From Luteibacter yeojuensis (GTDB taxonomy: Bacteria; Pseudomonadota; Gammaproteobacteria; Xanthomonadales; Rhodanobacteraceae), in assembly GCF_011742875.1 (NCBI RefSeq), contig NZ_JAAQTL010000001.1, positions 3,038,001-3,102,000 of the forward strand: a stretch of 64,000 nucleotides of DNA, read 5' to 3'. Positions 17,041 through 26,636 of the stretch are shown here, piece after piece; position 1 is the stretch's first letter, and every line of letters starts with the position of its first letter. A program made the translations under genes and the position numbers. Under the pieces are notes generated by a model, which made no database searches, had not been told where the DNA came from, and saw only the letters and a program-made list of their open reading frames with translations.

Positions 17041-18981
17041 ATGTCCGATTTCTACCCGGTCGATCCCGCCTTCGCCGCCTCGGCGCGCGTCCGCAAGGAC
17101 GACTACCAGCGCATGTACGCCCGTTCCGTCCAGGAGCCCGAGGCTTTCTGGAAGGAGATGAGCGGGCGGCTGGACTGGATCGTGCCGCCCACGAAGATCA
17201 AGAATGTCTCGTTCGATCCGAACGACCTGTACATCCGCTGGTTCGAGGACGGCCAGCTCAACGTGTCGGCCAACTGCCTGGACCGCCACCTGGCGGATCG
17301 CGGCGACAAGACCGCCATCATCTTCGAGGGCGACGACCCCGGCGAGTCGCGCAGCCTCACGTACAAGGAACTCCACACCGAGGTGTGCAAGTTCGCCAAC
17401 ACGCTGAAGAACCTCGGCATCGCCAAGGGCGACCGCGTGGTGATCTACCTGCCGATGATTCCCGAGGCCGCCGTCGCCATGCTCGCCTGCGCCCGCATCG
17501 GTGCCGTGCATTCGGTGGTGTTCGGCGGTTTCTCGCCGGATTCGCTGGCGAGCCGCATCGCGGATTCGGGCGCCAAGCTCATCGTCACCGCCGACGAAGG
17601 CGTCCGCGGCGGCAAGAAGATCCCGCTCAAGGCCAACGTGGACGAATCGCTGACCCGCCCGCATACCAGTAGCGTGGAGACGGTGGTCGTGGTGCGCCGC
17701 ACCGGCAGCGCCATCCACTTCCAGTCGCCGCGCGACCGCTGGTACCACACGCTGATGGAGGGCCAGTCGGAAACCTGCGACTACGAGCCGATGAACGCGG
17801 AAGACCCGCTGTTCACCCTCTACACCTCGGGCTCCACCGGCCAGCCGAAGGGCGTGCTGCACACGAGCGGCGGCTATCTCGTCTATACCAGCCTCACCCA
17901 TGAACTCGCCTTCGACCTCCGCGAGGACGACATCTACTGGTGCACGGCCGACGTCGGCTGGGTCACGGGCCATAGCTACGTGGTGTATGGCCCGCTCGCG
18001 AACGGGGCCACGGTGGTGATGTTCGACGGCGTGCCCAACTATCCGGACTTCAGCCGCTTCTGGCAGGTGGTGGACAAGCACAAGGTGACGCTGTTCTACA
18101 CGGCGCCCACCGCCATCCGCGCGCTGATGCGCGAAGGCGACGGCCCGGTGAAGAAAACCTCGCGGAAGAGCCTGCGGGTGCTGGGCACGGTCGGCGAGCC
18201 GATCAATCCGGAAGCCTGGAACTGGTATTACCGCGTCGTGGGCGACGAGCGTTGCCCGGTGGTGGATACCTGGTGGCAGACGGAAACGGGCGGTTTCATG
18301 ATCACCCCGCTGCCGGGCGCGATCGACCTCAAGCCGGGTTCGGCCACCCTGCCGTTTTTCGGCGTGAAGCCGGCCATCGTGGACGCCGACGGCAAGACGC
18401 AGGAAGGCGAATGCAGCGGCAACCTGGTCATCACCGATTCCTGGCCCGGCCAGATGCGCACGGTGTACGGCGACCACCAGCGTTTCGTCGACACCTATTT
18501 CAAGACCTATCCGGGCAACTACTTCACGGGCGACGGCGCGCGCCGCGATGCGGACGGCTACTACTGGATCACCGGCCGCGTGGACGACGTGATCAACGTA
18601 TCCGGCCATCGCATCGGCACGGCGGAAGTGGAAAGCGCGCTGGTGGCGCATCCGAAGGTGGCCGAAGCCGCCGTGGTCGGCTGCCCGCACGACATCAAGG
18701 GCCAGGGCATCTATGCCTTCGTCACGCTGGTCGCGGGGGAGACGGGCAGCCAGGCGCTGGTGAAGGAGCTGATCGCCGAGGTCCGCAAGGAGATCGGTTC
18801 GATCGCCGCACCGGATTACCTGCAATGGGCGCCGAGCCTGCCGAAGACACGTTCCGGCAAGATCATGCGCCGCATCCTGCGCAAGATTGCCGAGAACCAG
18901 CCCGACCAGCTCGGCGACGTGTCCACGCTCGCCGATCCCGGCGTGGTGAAGAACCTTGTGGAAGAGCGGTTGATCAAGTAA
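17041..18981 (+). CDS. acs: acetyl-CoA synthetase
   Basis: This 646-residue AMP-forming enzyme converts acetate, ATP and CoA to acetyl-CoA. It carries the P-loop-like [14 protein letters not shown], the ACS motif [28 protein letters not shown], and the C-terminal acetylation/catalytic lysine site TRSGKIMRR. Length equals that of E. coli Acs. The ATG at 17041 follows TGGAG at good spacing; another ATG five codons earlier lacks one. Three bases separate its stop from the response-regulator gene, so the two are co-transcribed. This context matches the CrbS/CrbR acetate switch in which the regulator induces acs. Confidence 0.96.
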   Translation: MSDFYPVDPAFAASARVRKDDYQRMYARSVQEPEAFWKEMSGRLDWIVPPTKIKNVSFDPNDLYIRWFEDGQLNVSANCLDRHLADRGDKTAIIFEGDDPGESRSLTYKELHTEVCKFANTLKNLGIAKGDRVVIYLPMIPEAAVAMLACARIGAVHSVVFGGFSPDSLASRIADSGAKLIVTADEGVRGGKKIPLKANVDESLTRPHTSSVETVVVVRRTGSAIHFQSPRDRWYHTLMEGQSETCDYEPMNAEDPLFTLYTSGSTGQPKGVLHTSGGYLVYTSLTHELAFDLREDDIYWCTADVGWVTGHSYVVYGPLANGATVVMFDGVPNYPDFSRFWQVVDKHKVTLFYTAPTAIRALMREGDGPVKKTSRKSLRVLGTVGEPINPEAWNWYYRVVGDERCPVVDTWWQTETGGFMITPLPGAIDLKPGSATLPFFGVKPAIVDADGKTQEGECSGNLVITDSWPGQMRTVYGDHQRFVDTYFKTYPGNYFTGDGARRDADGYYWITGRVDDVINVSGHRIGTAEVESALVAHPKVAEAAVVGCPHDIKGQGIYAFVTLVAGETGSQALVKELIAEVRKEIGSIAAPDYLQWAPSLPKTRSGKIMRRILRKIAENQPDQLGDVSTLADPGVVKNLVEERLIK

Positions 18982-18984
18982 CCC

Positions 18985-19653
18985 ATGTCCGACGTCCTGA
19001 TTGCCGACGACCATCCCCTGTTCCGCGACGCCCTGAAGCGCGCGGTGCTGGCTGCGGTGCCGGACGCCACGGTGCACACGGCGGACAGCGTGCCCGCGCT
19101 GTTCGCCCTCATCGAATCGCTTCCCGATGCGGATCTGCTGCTGATGGACCTGCACATGCCGGGAGCGCGGGGGTACTCCGCGCTCGCGCATATCCGCGGG
19201 CAGTACCCCGGGCTGCCGACCATCGTGGTGTCCGGTCACGAGGAAGGACAGATCGCGCGGCGTGCGCTCGCGCATGGCGCGTCGGCGTACATACCGAAGT
19301 CGGCCGCGGTCGAACAGATCGTCGAGGCCGTGCGTGCCGTGCTGGAGGGCGACGTCTGGCTGCCTCACCAGCTGGTCGGCGGTACCGTGGAACTGAAGGC
19401 GGACGAAGCCGAGGTGGCCGCGCGGATCGCCTCGTTGACCCCGCAGCAGTTCCGCGTGCTGAACATGATCGCCGAAGGCCTGCTCAACAAGCAGATCGCC
19501 TTCGATCTCGGCGTATCCGAAGCGACGGTGAAAGCGCACATGACGGCGATCATGCGGAAGCTCGGGGTCTCGAATCGCACGCAGGTGGCGTTGGCCGCGA
19601 GCCACCTCGATGTCGAGAAGGAAGCGTTCCCCGGGGTCTCGCAGGACATCTGA
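18985..19653 (+). CDS. crbR: LuxR-type response regulator, CrbR-like
   Basis: This 222-residue two-domain protein has a receiver domain (acidic pocket DD near 8-9, phospho-acceptor D55 in LLLMDLHMPG, lysine in YIPKSAA) and a C-terminal LuxR/NarL helix-turn-helix (LTPQQFRVLNMIAEGLLNKQIA...). It lies three bases after acs and faces the giant hybrid kinase at 19684-23166. The trio corresponds to CrbR, acs and CrbS as described for Vibrio and Pseudomonas, in which phosphorylated CrbR activates acs. The symbol is given by context plus domain match, not by direct similarity search. Confidence 0.88.
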   Translation: MSDVLIADDHPLFRDALKRAVLAAVPDATVHTADSVPALFALIESLPDADLLLMDLHMPGARGYSALAHIRGQYPGLPTIVVSGHEEGQIARRALAHGASAYIPKSAAVEQIVEAVRAVLEGDVWLPHQLVGGTVELKADEAEVAARIASLTPQQFRVLNMIAEGLLNKQIAFDLGVSEATVKAHMTAIMRKLGVSNRTQVALAASHLDVEKEAFPGVSQDI

Positions 19654-19683
19654 CCTCCACCGTCGTTCCTGCGACGCCAGGGA

Positions 19684-22600
19684 TCAAGCCGCGTGGGTGC
19701 CCGCGCGTTTCCCCAGCGCCACCAGCAGGGCCCGCAAGGCCGCCGGCCTCACCGGCTTGTGCAGCAGCGGATAACCCAGGGCACGCGCACGCTGCTTCAA
19801 CTCGGTGCTCCCGTCCGCCGTGACCATCGCCGCCGGCGGCATCCGCGTCAGCTTGTTCCCGAGGAACTGGAGGGCTTCCACGCCGTCCAGCCCTTCGCCG
19901 AGATGGTAGTCGGCGAGGATGAGATCGACGTGCGTCGACGACAGCGTCTCCAGCGCCGCGTCCACATCCAGCGCCACGCGACAATCGACGCCCCAGCGCC
20001 CCAGCAGGGCGCGCATGCCTTCCAGGATCGTCTCGTCGTTGTCCAGGCAAAGCACGGTGAGCGGAAGCTGCTCGCCGCCCGGGCGAACGACGGCGGGCGC
20101 ACGCTTGCGCGACACGGCTTCCGTGCGCGGCACGGTGATGCTGAAGCAGCTTCCCTTGCCGACGCGGGAACGCAGTCCAAGGGGAAGGCCAAGGATGCCG
20201 GCCAGGCGGTCGCAGATGGAAAGGCCCAGGCCCAGGCCCTTTTCACCCCAGGGCGAGGGACGTTCCAGGCGCTGGAATTCGCCGAAGATCCGCGCCTGCT
20301 GTTCATCGGCGATGCCCGGGCCGCTGTCCCATACCTCGATGCGAACCTTGTCCCCGGTACGCCGCACCCCGAGCAGCACGCCGCCGGACCGCGTGTAGCG
20401 CAACGCGTTGGAAAGGAAGTTCGCGACGATACGCCGGAGCAATTGCGCATCCGACCGCACCGACATCGACGACGGCACGACGCGCAGCGTGAGGCCGCGC
20501 TGCTCGGCGACGACGGCGAACTGCTGACGCAACGAATCGAACAGGTCGGCCAGGGCGAAGGGTGCGATCTCGGGTCGATAGCTGCCGGCATCGAGGCGCG
20601 AGACGTCGAGCAGCGCGTCGAGCAGGTCTTCGGCCGCGCGGAACGAGGCATCGATGCGCTCCGCGAGTTGCGCCACCTCGCCGTCGAGCCCCGGATGCTG
20701 GCGAAGCGCGGAAGTGAACAGGCGAGCCGCGTTGAGCGGCTGGAGAAGATCGTGGCTCGCGGCGGCAAGGAAGCGTGTTTTCGATGCATTTGCCGCCTCC
20801 GCCTCGCGCCGAGCCGTCGCGGTGGCACTCAGCGCATCGGACAGTTCGGCCGTGCGGTCTTCCACGCGTTGTTCGAGCGTCTCGTTCGCGTCGATGAGTG
20901 CCTGCTCGACGGACTTGTAAGCGGTGACGTCGGTGAAGGTGGTGACGAAGCCGCCGCCCGGCAACGCGCGTCCGCGCATTTCGATCACGGTGCCGTCCGG
21001 ACGCACGCGCTGGAAGACATGCGGCGAACCGGCGCGCATGTAACGGATGCGCTTGGCGACATGCTCGTCGACTTCGCCCGGTCCGCATTCGCCGTGCTCG
21101 GCATTCCAGCGAATGAGGTCGGCGACCGGAAGGCCCACGTAGACCATGCCTTCCGGGTAACCGAAAAGTTCGAGGTAGCGGCGGTTCCACGCCACCAGCC
21201 GCATCTCGCCGTCGACCACGCTGATGCCTTGCGATACGTTCTCCAACGTCGTGGACAACAGCTCGCGGTTGAAGCGCAGTTCCTGCGAGGCCTCGTCCAT
21301 CAGGGCCATCGCCTCGGCGATGTCGAGGCCCGTGCCCGACAGGGCGCCCATCAGGATGCGCCGCGCGCTCGCGGCACCCACGGCGCTGGCGAGGAGGCGC
21401 TCGGTGAACTGGATGAGCGGGCGGTCGGCCGCGTCGGTGGGGGAGAGCGTCACGCCATGGCGCTGGCCGTATTCGTTGAAGGCGCGCACGGTGACGCGGT
21501 CGCCCACGATGCGGCCCGCTATCGTACCCAGGTCGCGCACCGTCACCCGGCCGCGCCAGTCGCCGGCACCGGTCGCGCTGCGCACGAATGGGTCGACGAA
21601 GAGCGCCGCGTGCAGGCGTTCGGCCACGCTTGGCCGGAAACGCAGCGAGATGAAGACGAGGCAACCGACGTTGAAAAGCAGCGACCAGAAGGTGCCGTGG
21701 GTGACCGACTCCCACCCGGTCAGGTGGAAAAGCTCCGTCGGCTTGAGCCATCCGACACCGAACGGGCCCTCGTCCATCCATGCCGGATGAAACCAGCCGG
21801 CGCGGGTCATGGCGGGCAGCAGCAACGTATAGGTCCAGACGACGAAACCGGCGAGCAGTCCGACGTAGACGCCGACGCGGCTCGCGCCGCGCCAGTAGAG
21901 TGCGGAAACGATCGCCGGCGCGAACTGCGCGACGGCGGCGAACGAGAGCAGGCCGGTTGCCGCGAGGTTCTCCGCGTCGGCGATGATGCGGTAGTAGACG
22001 TAGGCGAGACCGGCGAGCGCGACGATCGCCACGCGGCGTACAAGCAGCACGATGTTGGACAGATCGCCGCGGCGCTCGAGATCGAGCCGCTTCATGCGCA
22101 GCAGCGCCGGCATGACCAGGTCGTTGCTGATCATCGTGGCGAGTGCCACCGCGGCGACGATCACCATGCCGGTGGCGGCCGAGAACCCACCGACGAATGC
22201 GAGCAGGGCCATGCCGCTGTCGCCGAGCGCGATGGGCAGGTTCAGGACCCATGCGTCCACATGGCCGCGCATCACCAGCGGCAGATCCATTCCCGCGCTG
22301 ACGATGGGCAGCACCGCCACGGAAATCAGGACCATGTAGATGGGGAAGAACCAACGCGCGCGATGCAGGTCGCGCGGGTTCTCGCATTCCACGACACCGA
22401 TCTGGAATTGTCGGGGCAGACAGAACATGGCGCAGAACGCGAGCAGGGTCTGCGCGAAGAAGCCCGGCGGCAGGCTCCCTTTCTCCAGCTGCGATATCGG
22501 TGCGCGCAGGGTTTCGACCGCCCCGGGCCCGTGCAGGTAGGCGTAGACGCCGATGGCCACGAAGGCGAGCAGCTTCACCAGCGATTCCGCCGCCACCGCC

Positions 22601-23166
22601 AGCATCATGCCATGGTGGTGTTCCGTGGCGTCGATGGTGCGCGTGCCGAACAGGATTGCGAACACGGCGAGGAGGCCGGCGCACCAGGCCGCGGTGTCGC
22701 CGAACCACCATGCCGAGCCGCCGGTGCCCAGCACGGTGAACGACATCGCCACCGCCTTGAATTGCAGGGCGATGTAGGGAATGACGGCGACCACGGCGAT
22801 GAGCGCGACCAATGCCGCGAGGCCGTGCGACTTGCCGAAGCGCGCGGCGATGAAGTCCGCGATGGAGGTGATATTGCGCTCGCGCGCCACGAGCACCAGG
22901 CGCTCCAGGAGCCCGAACCCAAGGACGAAAAGCAGCAACGGGCCGAGGTAGATCGGCAGGTAGGAGAGACCGGAGACGGCGGCGGTGCCCACCGCGCCGT
23001 AGAACGTCCACGACGAACAGTAGACCGCCAGTGCAAGGCTGTAGACCAGCGGGCGCAACCTGGGCTGGCGGGGATAGAGCGGCCGGCGATCGCCAAGATA
23101 CGCGATGCCGAACAGCAGCCCCACGTAAAGCAGCGACACCAGCAGCAGCAACCAGCCTGCGATCAC
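19684..23166 (-). CDS. crbS: CrbS-like SLC5-PAS-histidine kinase-REC hybrid sensor
   Basis: This 1160-residue membrane protein combines four modules. Residues about 1-480 form a sodium/solute symporter-like (SLC5) bundle of around 13 helices. A linker and PAS domain (about 620-745, GDNVSQGISVVD-like region before VEMRGRALPGGGFV) follow. A kinase core has the H-box AASHDLLQPLNAARLF near residue 790, plus ATPase boxes DSGPGIADEQ and GLGLGLSICDRL. A C-terminal receiver has D1086 in LILADYHLGEG. The HDLLQPLN box is typical of the NahK/ErcS' clade. It should sense a carboxylate, probably acetate or its flux, and act on the facing CrbR-like regulator. Confidence 0.9.
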   Translation of the reverse strand: MIAGWLLLLVSLLYVGLLFGIAYLGDRRPLYPRQPRLRPLVYSLALAVYCSSWTFYGAVGTAAVSGLSYLPIYLGPLLLFVLGFGLLERLVLVARERNITSIADFIAARFGKSHGLAALVALIAVVAVIPYIALQFKAVAMSFTVLGTGGSAWWFGDTAAWCAGLLAVFAILFGTRTIDATEHHHGMMLAVAAESLVKLLAFVAIGVYAYLHGPGAVETLRAPISQLEKGSLPPGFFAQTLLAFCAMFCLPRQFQIGVVECENPRDLHRARWFFPIYMVLISVAVLPIVSAGMDLPLVMRGHVDAWVLNLPIALGDSGMALLAFVGGFSAATGMVIVAAVALATMISNDLVMPALLRMKRLDLERRGDLSNIVLLVRRVAIVALAGLAYVYYRIIADAENLAATGLLSFAAVAQFAPAIVSALYWRGASRVGVYVGLLAGFVVWTYTLLLPAMTRAGWFHPAWMDEGPFGVGWLKPTELFHLTGWESVTHGTFWSLLFNVGCLVFISLRFRPSVAERLHAALFVDPFVRSATGAGDWRGRVTVRDLGTIAGRIVGDRVTVRAFNEYGQRHGVTLSPTDAADRPLIQFTERLLASAVGAASARRILMGALSGTGLDIAEAMALMDEASQELRFNRELLSTTLENVSQGISVVDGEMRLVAWNRRYLELFGYPEGMVYVGLPVADLIRWNAEHGECGPGEVDEHVAKRIRYMRAGSPHVFQRVRPDGTVIEMRGRALPGGGFVTTFTDVTAYKSVEQALIDANETLEQRVEDRTAELSDALSATATARREAEAANASKTRFLAAASHDLLQPLNAARLFTSALRQHPGLDGEVAQLAERIDASFRAAEDLLDALLDVSRLDAGSYRPEIAPFALADLFDSLRQQFAVVAEQRGLTLRVVPSSMSVRSDAQLLRRIVANFLSNALRYTRSGGVLLGVRRTGDKVRIEVWDSGPGIADEQQARIFGEFQRLERPSPWGEKGLGLGLSICDRLAGILGLPLGLRSRVGKGSCFSITVPRTEAVSRKRAPAVVRPGGEQLPLTVLCLDNDETILEGMRALLGRWGVDCRVALDVDAALETLSSTHVDLILADYHLGEGLDGVEALQFLGNKLTRMPPAAMVTADGSTELKQRARALGYPLLHKPVRPAALRALLVALGKRAGTHAA

Positions 23167-23219
23167 GAATGGCCTCCCCCCGTGCAGTTGGAATCATTCT
23201 AGTGTGGGAGCCACCCTCA

Positions 23220-23303
23220 TGTGGGAGCCGCTTCAGCGGCGATGGATGCTCGCGGCGAGCATGCCCGCTGCCGCGGGATCGCCGGCACAGCCGGGCTCCC
23301 ACA
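23220..23303. repeat. REP-like inverted pair (copy A)
   Basis: TGTGGGAGCCGCTTCAGCGG begins the element and CACAGCCGGGCTCCCACA ends it, giving a long imperfect inverted repeat with an inner GC-rich hairpin. It fills the gap between the divergent kinase and phosphopantetheinyl transferase genes and closely resembles the copy inside ftsK in reverse orientation. A further TGTGGGAGCC unit lies just before it at about 23203. Confidence 0.8.
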
Positions 23304-23319
23304 GGGTAGGATCGGCCAG

Positions 23320-23949
23320 ATGATTCAAGCGATATCGAGCGTTCCCTTCCTGGAGCAGGACGAAATCCACATCTGGCGCTGCCGCTGGGCCGGAGGTGCC
23401 GGCGAGCAGGCGTTCGCCGGCATTCTGCGCCGCTACCTCGGCGACGAAACGGTGCCGGTCGAGCGCGGCGAGCACGGCAAACCGCATTTCGCGGCGCCGC
23501 ACGACACGCTGGGCTTCAACTGGTCGCATAGCGGCGACGTGGCCTTGCTGGCCCTCGGCCGCGGTCCGGCCGGCTTCGAGGTCGGCGTCGATGTGGAAAC
23601 CGTGCGGCCGCGGGCGCGAGCCCTGGAACTGTCGCAACGATTCTTCGCGCCTCCTGAGACGGCACGTCTCCGGGCGCTTCCCGAAGCCGCCCGTCTGCAC
23701 GGCTTCCTTACCCTGTGGACTGCGAAGGAAGCCGTGCTGAAGGCCCATGGCGGCGGTCTTTCCTACGGATTGCACCGCGTGTCGTTCAGCCTGAACGAGG
23801 AGGGCGCGGTGCCCGAAGTGTTCGAGGGCGACGTAGGCGCGGCGGCGGAATGGCAGGTGCGGCCGTTGGCGCTCGACGAAGGCCTGGTATCCGCCGTCGC
23901 GTGGCGCGGTGAGAAGCGCGCGCTTCGCGTCTTCACATTTCCGCTTTGA
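23320..23949 (+). CDS. 4'-phosphopantetheinyl transferase superfamily protein
   Basis: This 209-residue enzyme transfers the phosphopantetheine arm of CoA to a carrier-protein serine. It shows the two magnesium/CoA motifs of the Sfp/AcpT superfamily: FEVGVDVETVR (D91, E93) and FLTLWTAKEAVLKAHG. NWSHSGDVALLALG is the usual substrate-binding segment. The ATG lies just after the REP pair and is preceded by AGGGTAGG. No PKS, NRPS or ACP gene is in the window, so its carrier target lies elsewhere. The gene is Sfp-like in length rather than AcpS-like. Confidence 0.88.
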   Translation: MIQAISSVPFLEQDEIHIWRCRWAGGAGEQAFAGILRRYLGDETVPVERGEHGKPHFAAPHDTLGFNWSHSGDVALLALGRGPAGFEVGVDVETVRPRARALELSQRFFAPPETARLRALPEAARLHGFLTLWTAKEAVLKAHGGGLSYGLHRVSFSLNEEGAVPEVFEGDVGAAAEWQVRPLALDEGLVSAVAWRGEKRALRVFTFPL

Positions 23950-24046
23950 ACCTTTCAGCCACGAGGTGTGTCTTACTCCTTGTGTGTGAGTGACCGTGGA
24001 GTGCGCCACAGGGACGTGGCGAGTTATGCTGGGACGACAGTCGTTG

Positions 24047-24078
24047 CGCACGCTGCGCTTTGCGGCGTGCGTTTTTTT
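24047..24078 (+). terminator. intrinsic terminator or attenuator before pdxJ
   Basis: CGCACGC (24047-24053) pairs with GCGTGCG (24065-24071), with an inner CGC/GCG stem, and is followed at once by seven T residues (24072-24078). It would end transcription after the phosphopantetheinyl transferase gene, but its T-run stops only 11 bases before the pdxJ start codon, so it could also attenuate pdxJ. Confidence 0.7.
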
Positions 24079-24093
24079 ATGGACCGTCGATGA
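24079..24093 (+). promoter_or_regulatory. four-codon leader ORF overlapping the pdxJ start
   Basis: ATG GAC CGT CGA TGA begins directly after the terminator T-run, and its TGA overlaps the pdxJ ATG (ATGA). It could couple or sense translation of pdxJ; it may also be chance. Confidence 0.3.
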
Positions 24094-24833
24094 CCCTACT
24101 CAGCGTTAACCTCAACAAGATCGCCGTGCTGCGCAATTCGCGTGGCGGCACCGAGCCGGATATCGCCACCGCCGCCAACTGTTGCATCGATGCGGGATGT
24201 GGCGGACTCACCGTGCACCCTCGCCCCGACATGCGGCACGTGACGCCGGACGATGTCCGCACGCTGGCCGGGCTGTTGCGCGGGCGCGTGGAATACAACA
24301 TCGAGGGCAACCCGTTCGCGGGCGCCCGCGGGGCGTACCCGGGATTATTCGAGCTCGCCCGCGAGGTGCGGCCCACCCAGGTCACCCTGGTACCCGACAG
24401 CGACGGGCAGATCACCTCGGATCACGGCTTCGACCTCACTACCGACATCGACATGCTGAGGCCTGTGGTTGCGGCGTTCCGCGACCTGGGCTGCCGCGTG
24501 AGCGTTTTCGTCGACGCCGGCGGCGAAGGCTTCGAAGCGGCAAAGGCCATCGGTATCGATCGGATCGAACTCTATACCGGGCCCTATGCCAAGGCGTTCC
24601 ACGATGGCGACGCACGCCGGGAACTGAAGGTCTTCTCCGATACCGCGACGCGGGCGCAACGCGCGGGCCTGGCGGTGAACGCGGGACACGACCTGAGCCA
24701 GGCGAATCTTGGAACGTTCAAATCCGCGATTCCGGGGCTTGCCGAGGTGTCGATCGGTCACGCCTTGATCTGCGAGGCGCTTTACCAGGGACTCGGCAAT
24801 ACGGTCCGGGCTTACCTCGATATCCTTTCGTAG
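24090..24833 (+). CDS. pdxJ: pyridoxine 5'-phosphate synthase
   Basis: This 247-residue TIM-barrel enzyme condenses 1-deoxyxylulose 5-phosphate with 3-amino-1-hydroxyacetone phosphate in vitamin B6 synthesis. Its N-terminus [18 protein letters not shown] carries the conserved substrate-binding Asn and Arg. [20 protein letters not shown] contains the catalytic His-Arg region, and [15 protein letters not shown] is the C-terminal phosphate-binding loop. It is convergent with the exbD2 end of the tonB-exbBD operon. In xanthomonads pdxJ also sits beside tonB-exbBD, though orientation differs there. Ribosome binding is weak, so leaderless or coupled start is possible. Confidence 0.95.
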   Translation: MTLLSVNLNKIAVLRNSRGGTEPDIATAANCCIDAGCGGLTVHPRPDMRHVTPDDVRTLAGLLRGRVEYNIEGNPFAGARGAYPGLFELAREVRPTQVTLVPDSDGQITSDHGFDLTTDIDMLRPVVAAFRDLGCRVSVFVDAGGEGFEAAKAIGIDRIELYTGPYAKAFHDGDARRELKVFSDTATRAQRAGLAVNAGHDLSQANLGTFKSAIPGLAEVSIGHALICEALYQGLGNTVRAYLDILS

Positions 24834-24922
24834 TGCGGTGGGGGGCGTGGCGAGGCCGCCGCTCGCCCGGGCGATGAGGCATCCGGTTTTCGCGACAAGC
24901 CGGCCACGGCTCTTCCCAACAT

Positions 24923-24951
24923 AAAAAAACCCCGCCTCACGGCGGGGTTTT
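24923..24951. terminator. bidirectional intrinsic terminator, pdxJ/exbD2
   Basis: ACCCCGCC and GGCGGGGT form an eight-bp stem around TCAC. It has an A-run on the left and T-run on the right, so it can serve both convergent genes. Confidence 0.85.
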
Positions 24952-24975
24952 CGGTGCTACCGGACAACCGATCGG

Positions 24976-25383
24976 TTATTGCGCGTTGACGAAACCGATC
25001 TTGGTCAGGCCCTGGCCCTTAGCGTCGGAAAGCACGCGTGCCACGACCTCGTACTGAACCGCATCATCCGCGTCGATCTGCAGTTCCGGCTGGTTCGACT
25101 GTTGGGCGATCACCGCGATCTGGGCACGGAGGCCCAGTTCGTCGACCGGTGTGTCGTTCCAATACAGCGAGCCATCCTGGCGGATCTGCAGCCGGACGGG
25201 ATCCGGCGGATTCTCTGGATTGACGATGTTCGGGTTCGGCTGCGGAAGATCGATCTTGATCTTATGCGACAGCATCGGAGCCGTGATCATGAAGATGATC
25301 AGGAGCACCAGCATCACGTCGACGAGCGGCGTGACGTTGATGTCCGACATCGGGCCACCGGAGTTGCCTGAGCTGAATGCCAT
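24976..25383 (-). CDS. exbD2: ExbD-type biopolymer transport protein (copy 2)
   Basis: This 135-residue protein has one N-terminal membrane helix (MSDINVTPLVDVMLVLLIIFMITAP) and a periplasmic domain. The conserved aspartate in PLVDVML is the proton-path residue of ExbD/TolR. It works in the TonB complex, converting proton motive force into outer-membrane transport. It is the last gene of tonB-exbB-exbD1-exbD2 on this strand, five bases after exbD1 and close to it in sequence. In Xanthomonas exbD2 is described as needed for some but not all TonB functions. Confidence 0.92.
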   Translation of the reverse strand: MAFSSGNSGGPMSDINVTPLVDVMLVLLIIFMITAPMLSHKIKIDLPQPNPNIVNPENPPDPVRLQIRQDGSLYWNDTPVDELGLRAQIAVIAQQSNQPELQIDADDAVQYEVVARVLSDAKGQGLTKIGFVNAQ

Positions 25384-25388
25384 GTTCG

Positions 25389-25802
25389 TTACTCCTTGCC
25401 GGTCGACATGAAGCCGACGTGGACCATGCCCGCTTCCTTGGCGTCGCCAAGGATCTTCTTGACCACCTTGTATTCGGTGGTGCGGTCCGCACGGATCTGG
25501 AGTTCCGGCTGCGGCGACTTCGCCGCCGCAACCGCGAACTGGGCCTTCAGTTCAGCCTCAGTGACTTCGCCGTCATTGAGGAAGTACGTACCGTCCGGCT
25601 TGACCGCGAGATCCATCGGTTCGACCGGGGTGTCATCCTTAACGTTCGGATTAGCCTTCGGCAGATCGATCTGGACCTTATGGGACATCAGCGGCGCCGT
25701 GATCATGAAGATGATCAGCAGAACCAGCATCACGTCGACGAGCGGCGTGACGTTGATTTCCGACATCGGACCACCGGAGTTGCCCCCGCTGCTCATAGCC
25801 AT
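25389..25802 (-). CDS. exbD1: ExbD-type biopolymer transport protein (copy 1)
   Basis: This 137-residue protein is a paralogue of the next gene with the same layout. A short N-terminal tail rich in Gly/Ser precedes the helix EINVTPLVDVMLVLLIIFM (channel aspartate in VDVM), then the periplasmic domain that engages TonB and peptidoglycan. Its ATG lies 13 bases after the exbB stop. It is part of the four-gene energy-transduction operon. Confidence 0.93.
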   Translation of the reverse strand: MAMSSGGNSGGPMSEINVTPLVDVMLVLLIIFMITAPLMSHKVQIDLPKANPNVKDDTPVEPMDLAVKPDGTYFLNDGEVTEAELKAQFAVAAAKSPQPELQIRADRTTEYKVVKKILGDAKEAGMVHVGFMSTGKE

Positions 25803-25815
25803 GGGTCAGTTCCTC

Positions 25816-26586
25816 TTACTTCTTGGCGACGGCAGCCGGACCGGTGCCCTCGACGCGGGCGCCCGTGGCGAAGAAGTCGTGCAGGTCGTGCGCGAATTCG
25901 TCGAACTGGGCGTAGGTCAGGCGGTTCGAACGCATGAAGAAGTTGTACGCGAGCACGGCCGGAATGGCGGTGAACAGACCGAACGCGGTCATGATCAGCG
26001 CCTCACCGACGGGGCCGGCGACCTTATCCATCGAAGCGGAGCCCGAAGCGGCGATACCGATCAGCGCGTGGTAGATACCCCACACCGTACCGAGAAGACC
26101 GATGAACGGAGCCGACGAACCGACCGTGGCGAGCAGGGTCAGGCCGCCTTCCAGACGCAGGCTCTCGCGAGCGACGGCCTGGCGCAGGGCGCGATCGATG
26201 AATTCCGAACGCGACAGCGTCTCGGCGAGGCGACCGCCAGCAGCCTGCTGGTGGTGAGCGACGGCCGAAGCGGCGTCGAGAGCGATCTTCGAGAACGGTT
26301 CGCCCTTCGGCTGCTCTTCGAGCATACGGATGGCTTCCTGCGTCGACGAGGTGTTCCAGAAGCCCTGGATGACCTTGTCGGCGCGCGAACGCACGAGGCT
26401 GTTACGGATGAAGTTGGCGACGATGAAGTACCACGAGAGTACGGACATCGCGACCAGCACCACGAACACAATCCAACCGAGGAAGTCGAAGTTGTGGATC
26501 AGGTGGTCGAAGCCCATCTGCTTGAGGGCGTCGGCATTGGAGTTTTGACCTGGATTAGCAGGCTGAGCGGAGGTGTCTTGCAACAT
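25816..26586 (-). CDS. exbB: ExbB-type proton channel protein
   Basis: This 256-residue inner-membrane protein has three helices (about residues 30-55, 150-175 and 195-220) and a large cytoplasmic region between the first two. GLTLLATVGSSAPFIGLLGTVWGI is the MotA/TolQ/ExbB signature. It forms the pentameric channel that houses the ExbD dimer and stabilises TonB. It lies 50 bases after tonB. Length fits the Xanthomonas-type ExbB, slightly longer than that of E. coli. Confidence 0.93.
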   Translation of the reverse strand: MLQDTSAQPANPGQNSNADALKQMGFDHLIHNFDFLGWIVFVVLVAMSVLSWYFIVANFIRNSLVRSRADKVIQGFWNTSSTQEAIRMLEEQPKGEPFSKIALDAASAVAHHQQAAGGRLAETLSRSEFIDRALRQAVARESLRLEGGLTLLATVGSSAPFIGLLGTVWGIYHALIGIAASGSASMDKVAGPVGEALIMTAFGLFTAIPAVLAYNFFMRSNRLTYAQFDEFAHDLHDFFATGARVEGTGPAAVAKK

Positions 26587-26636
26587 AACGCTACCCTTGG
26601 GAAGTCAAGCGTGAACAGAGATGTAAGTGTGAGGAC

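Noticed and set aside
19693..23202. An open frame of more than 1100 codons antisense to the hybrid kinase
   Set aside because: The kinase frame carries all expected domain motifs; the antisense frame is a codon-bias artefact.
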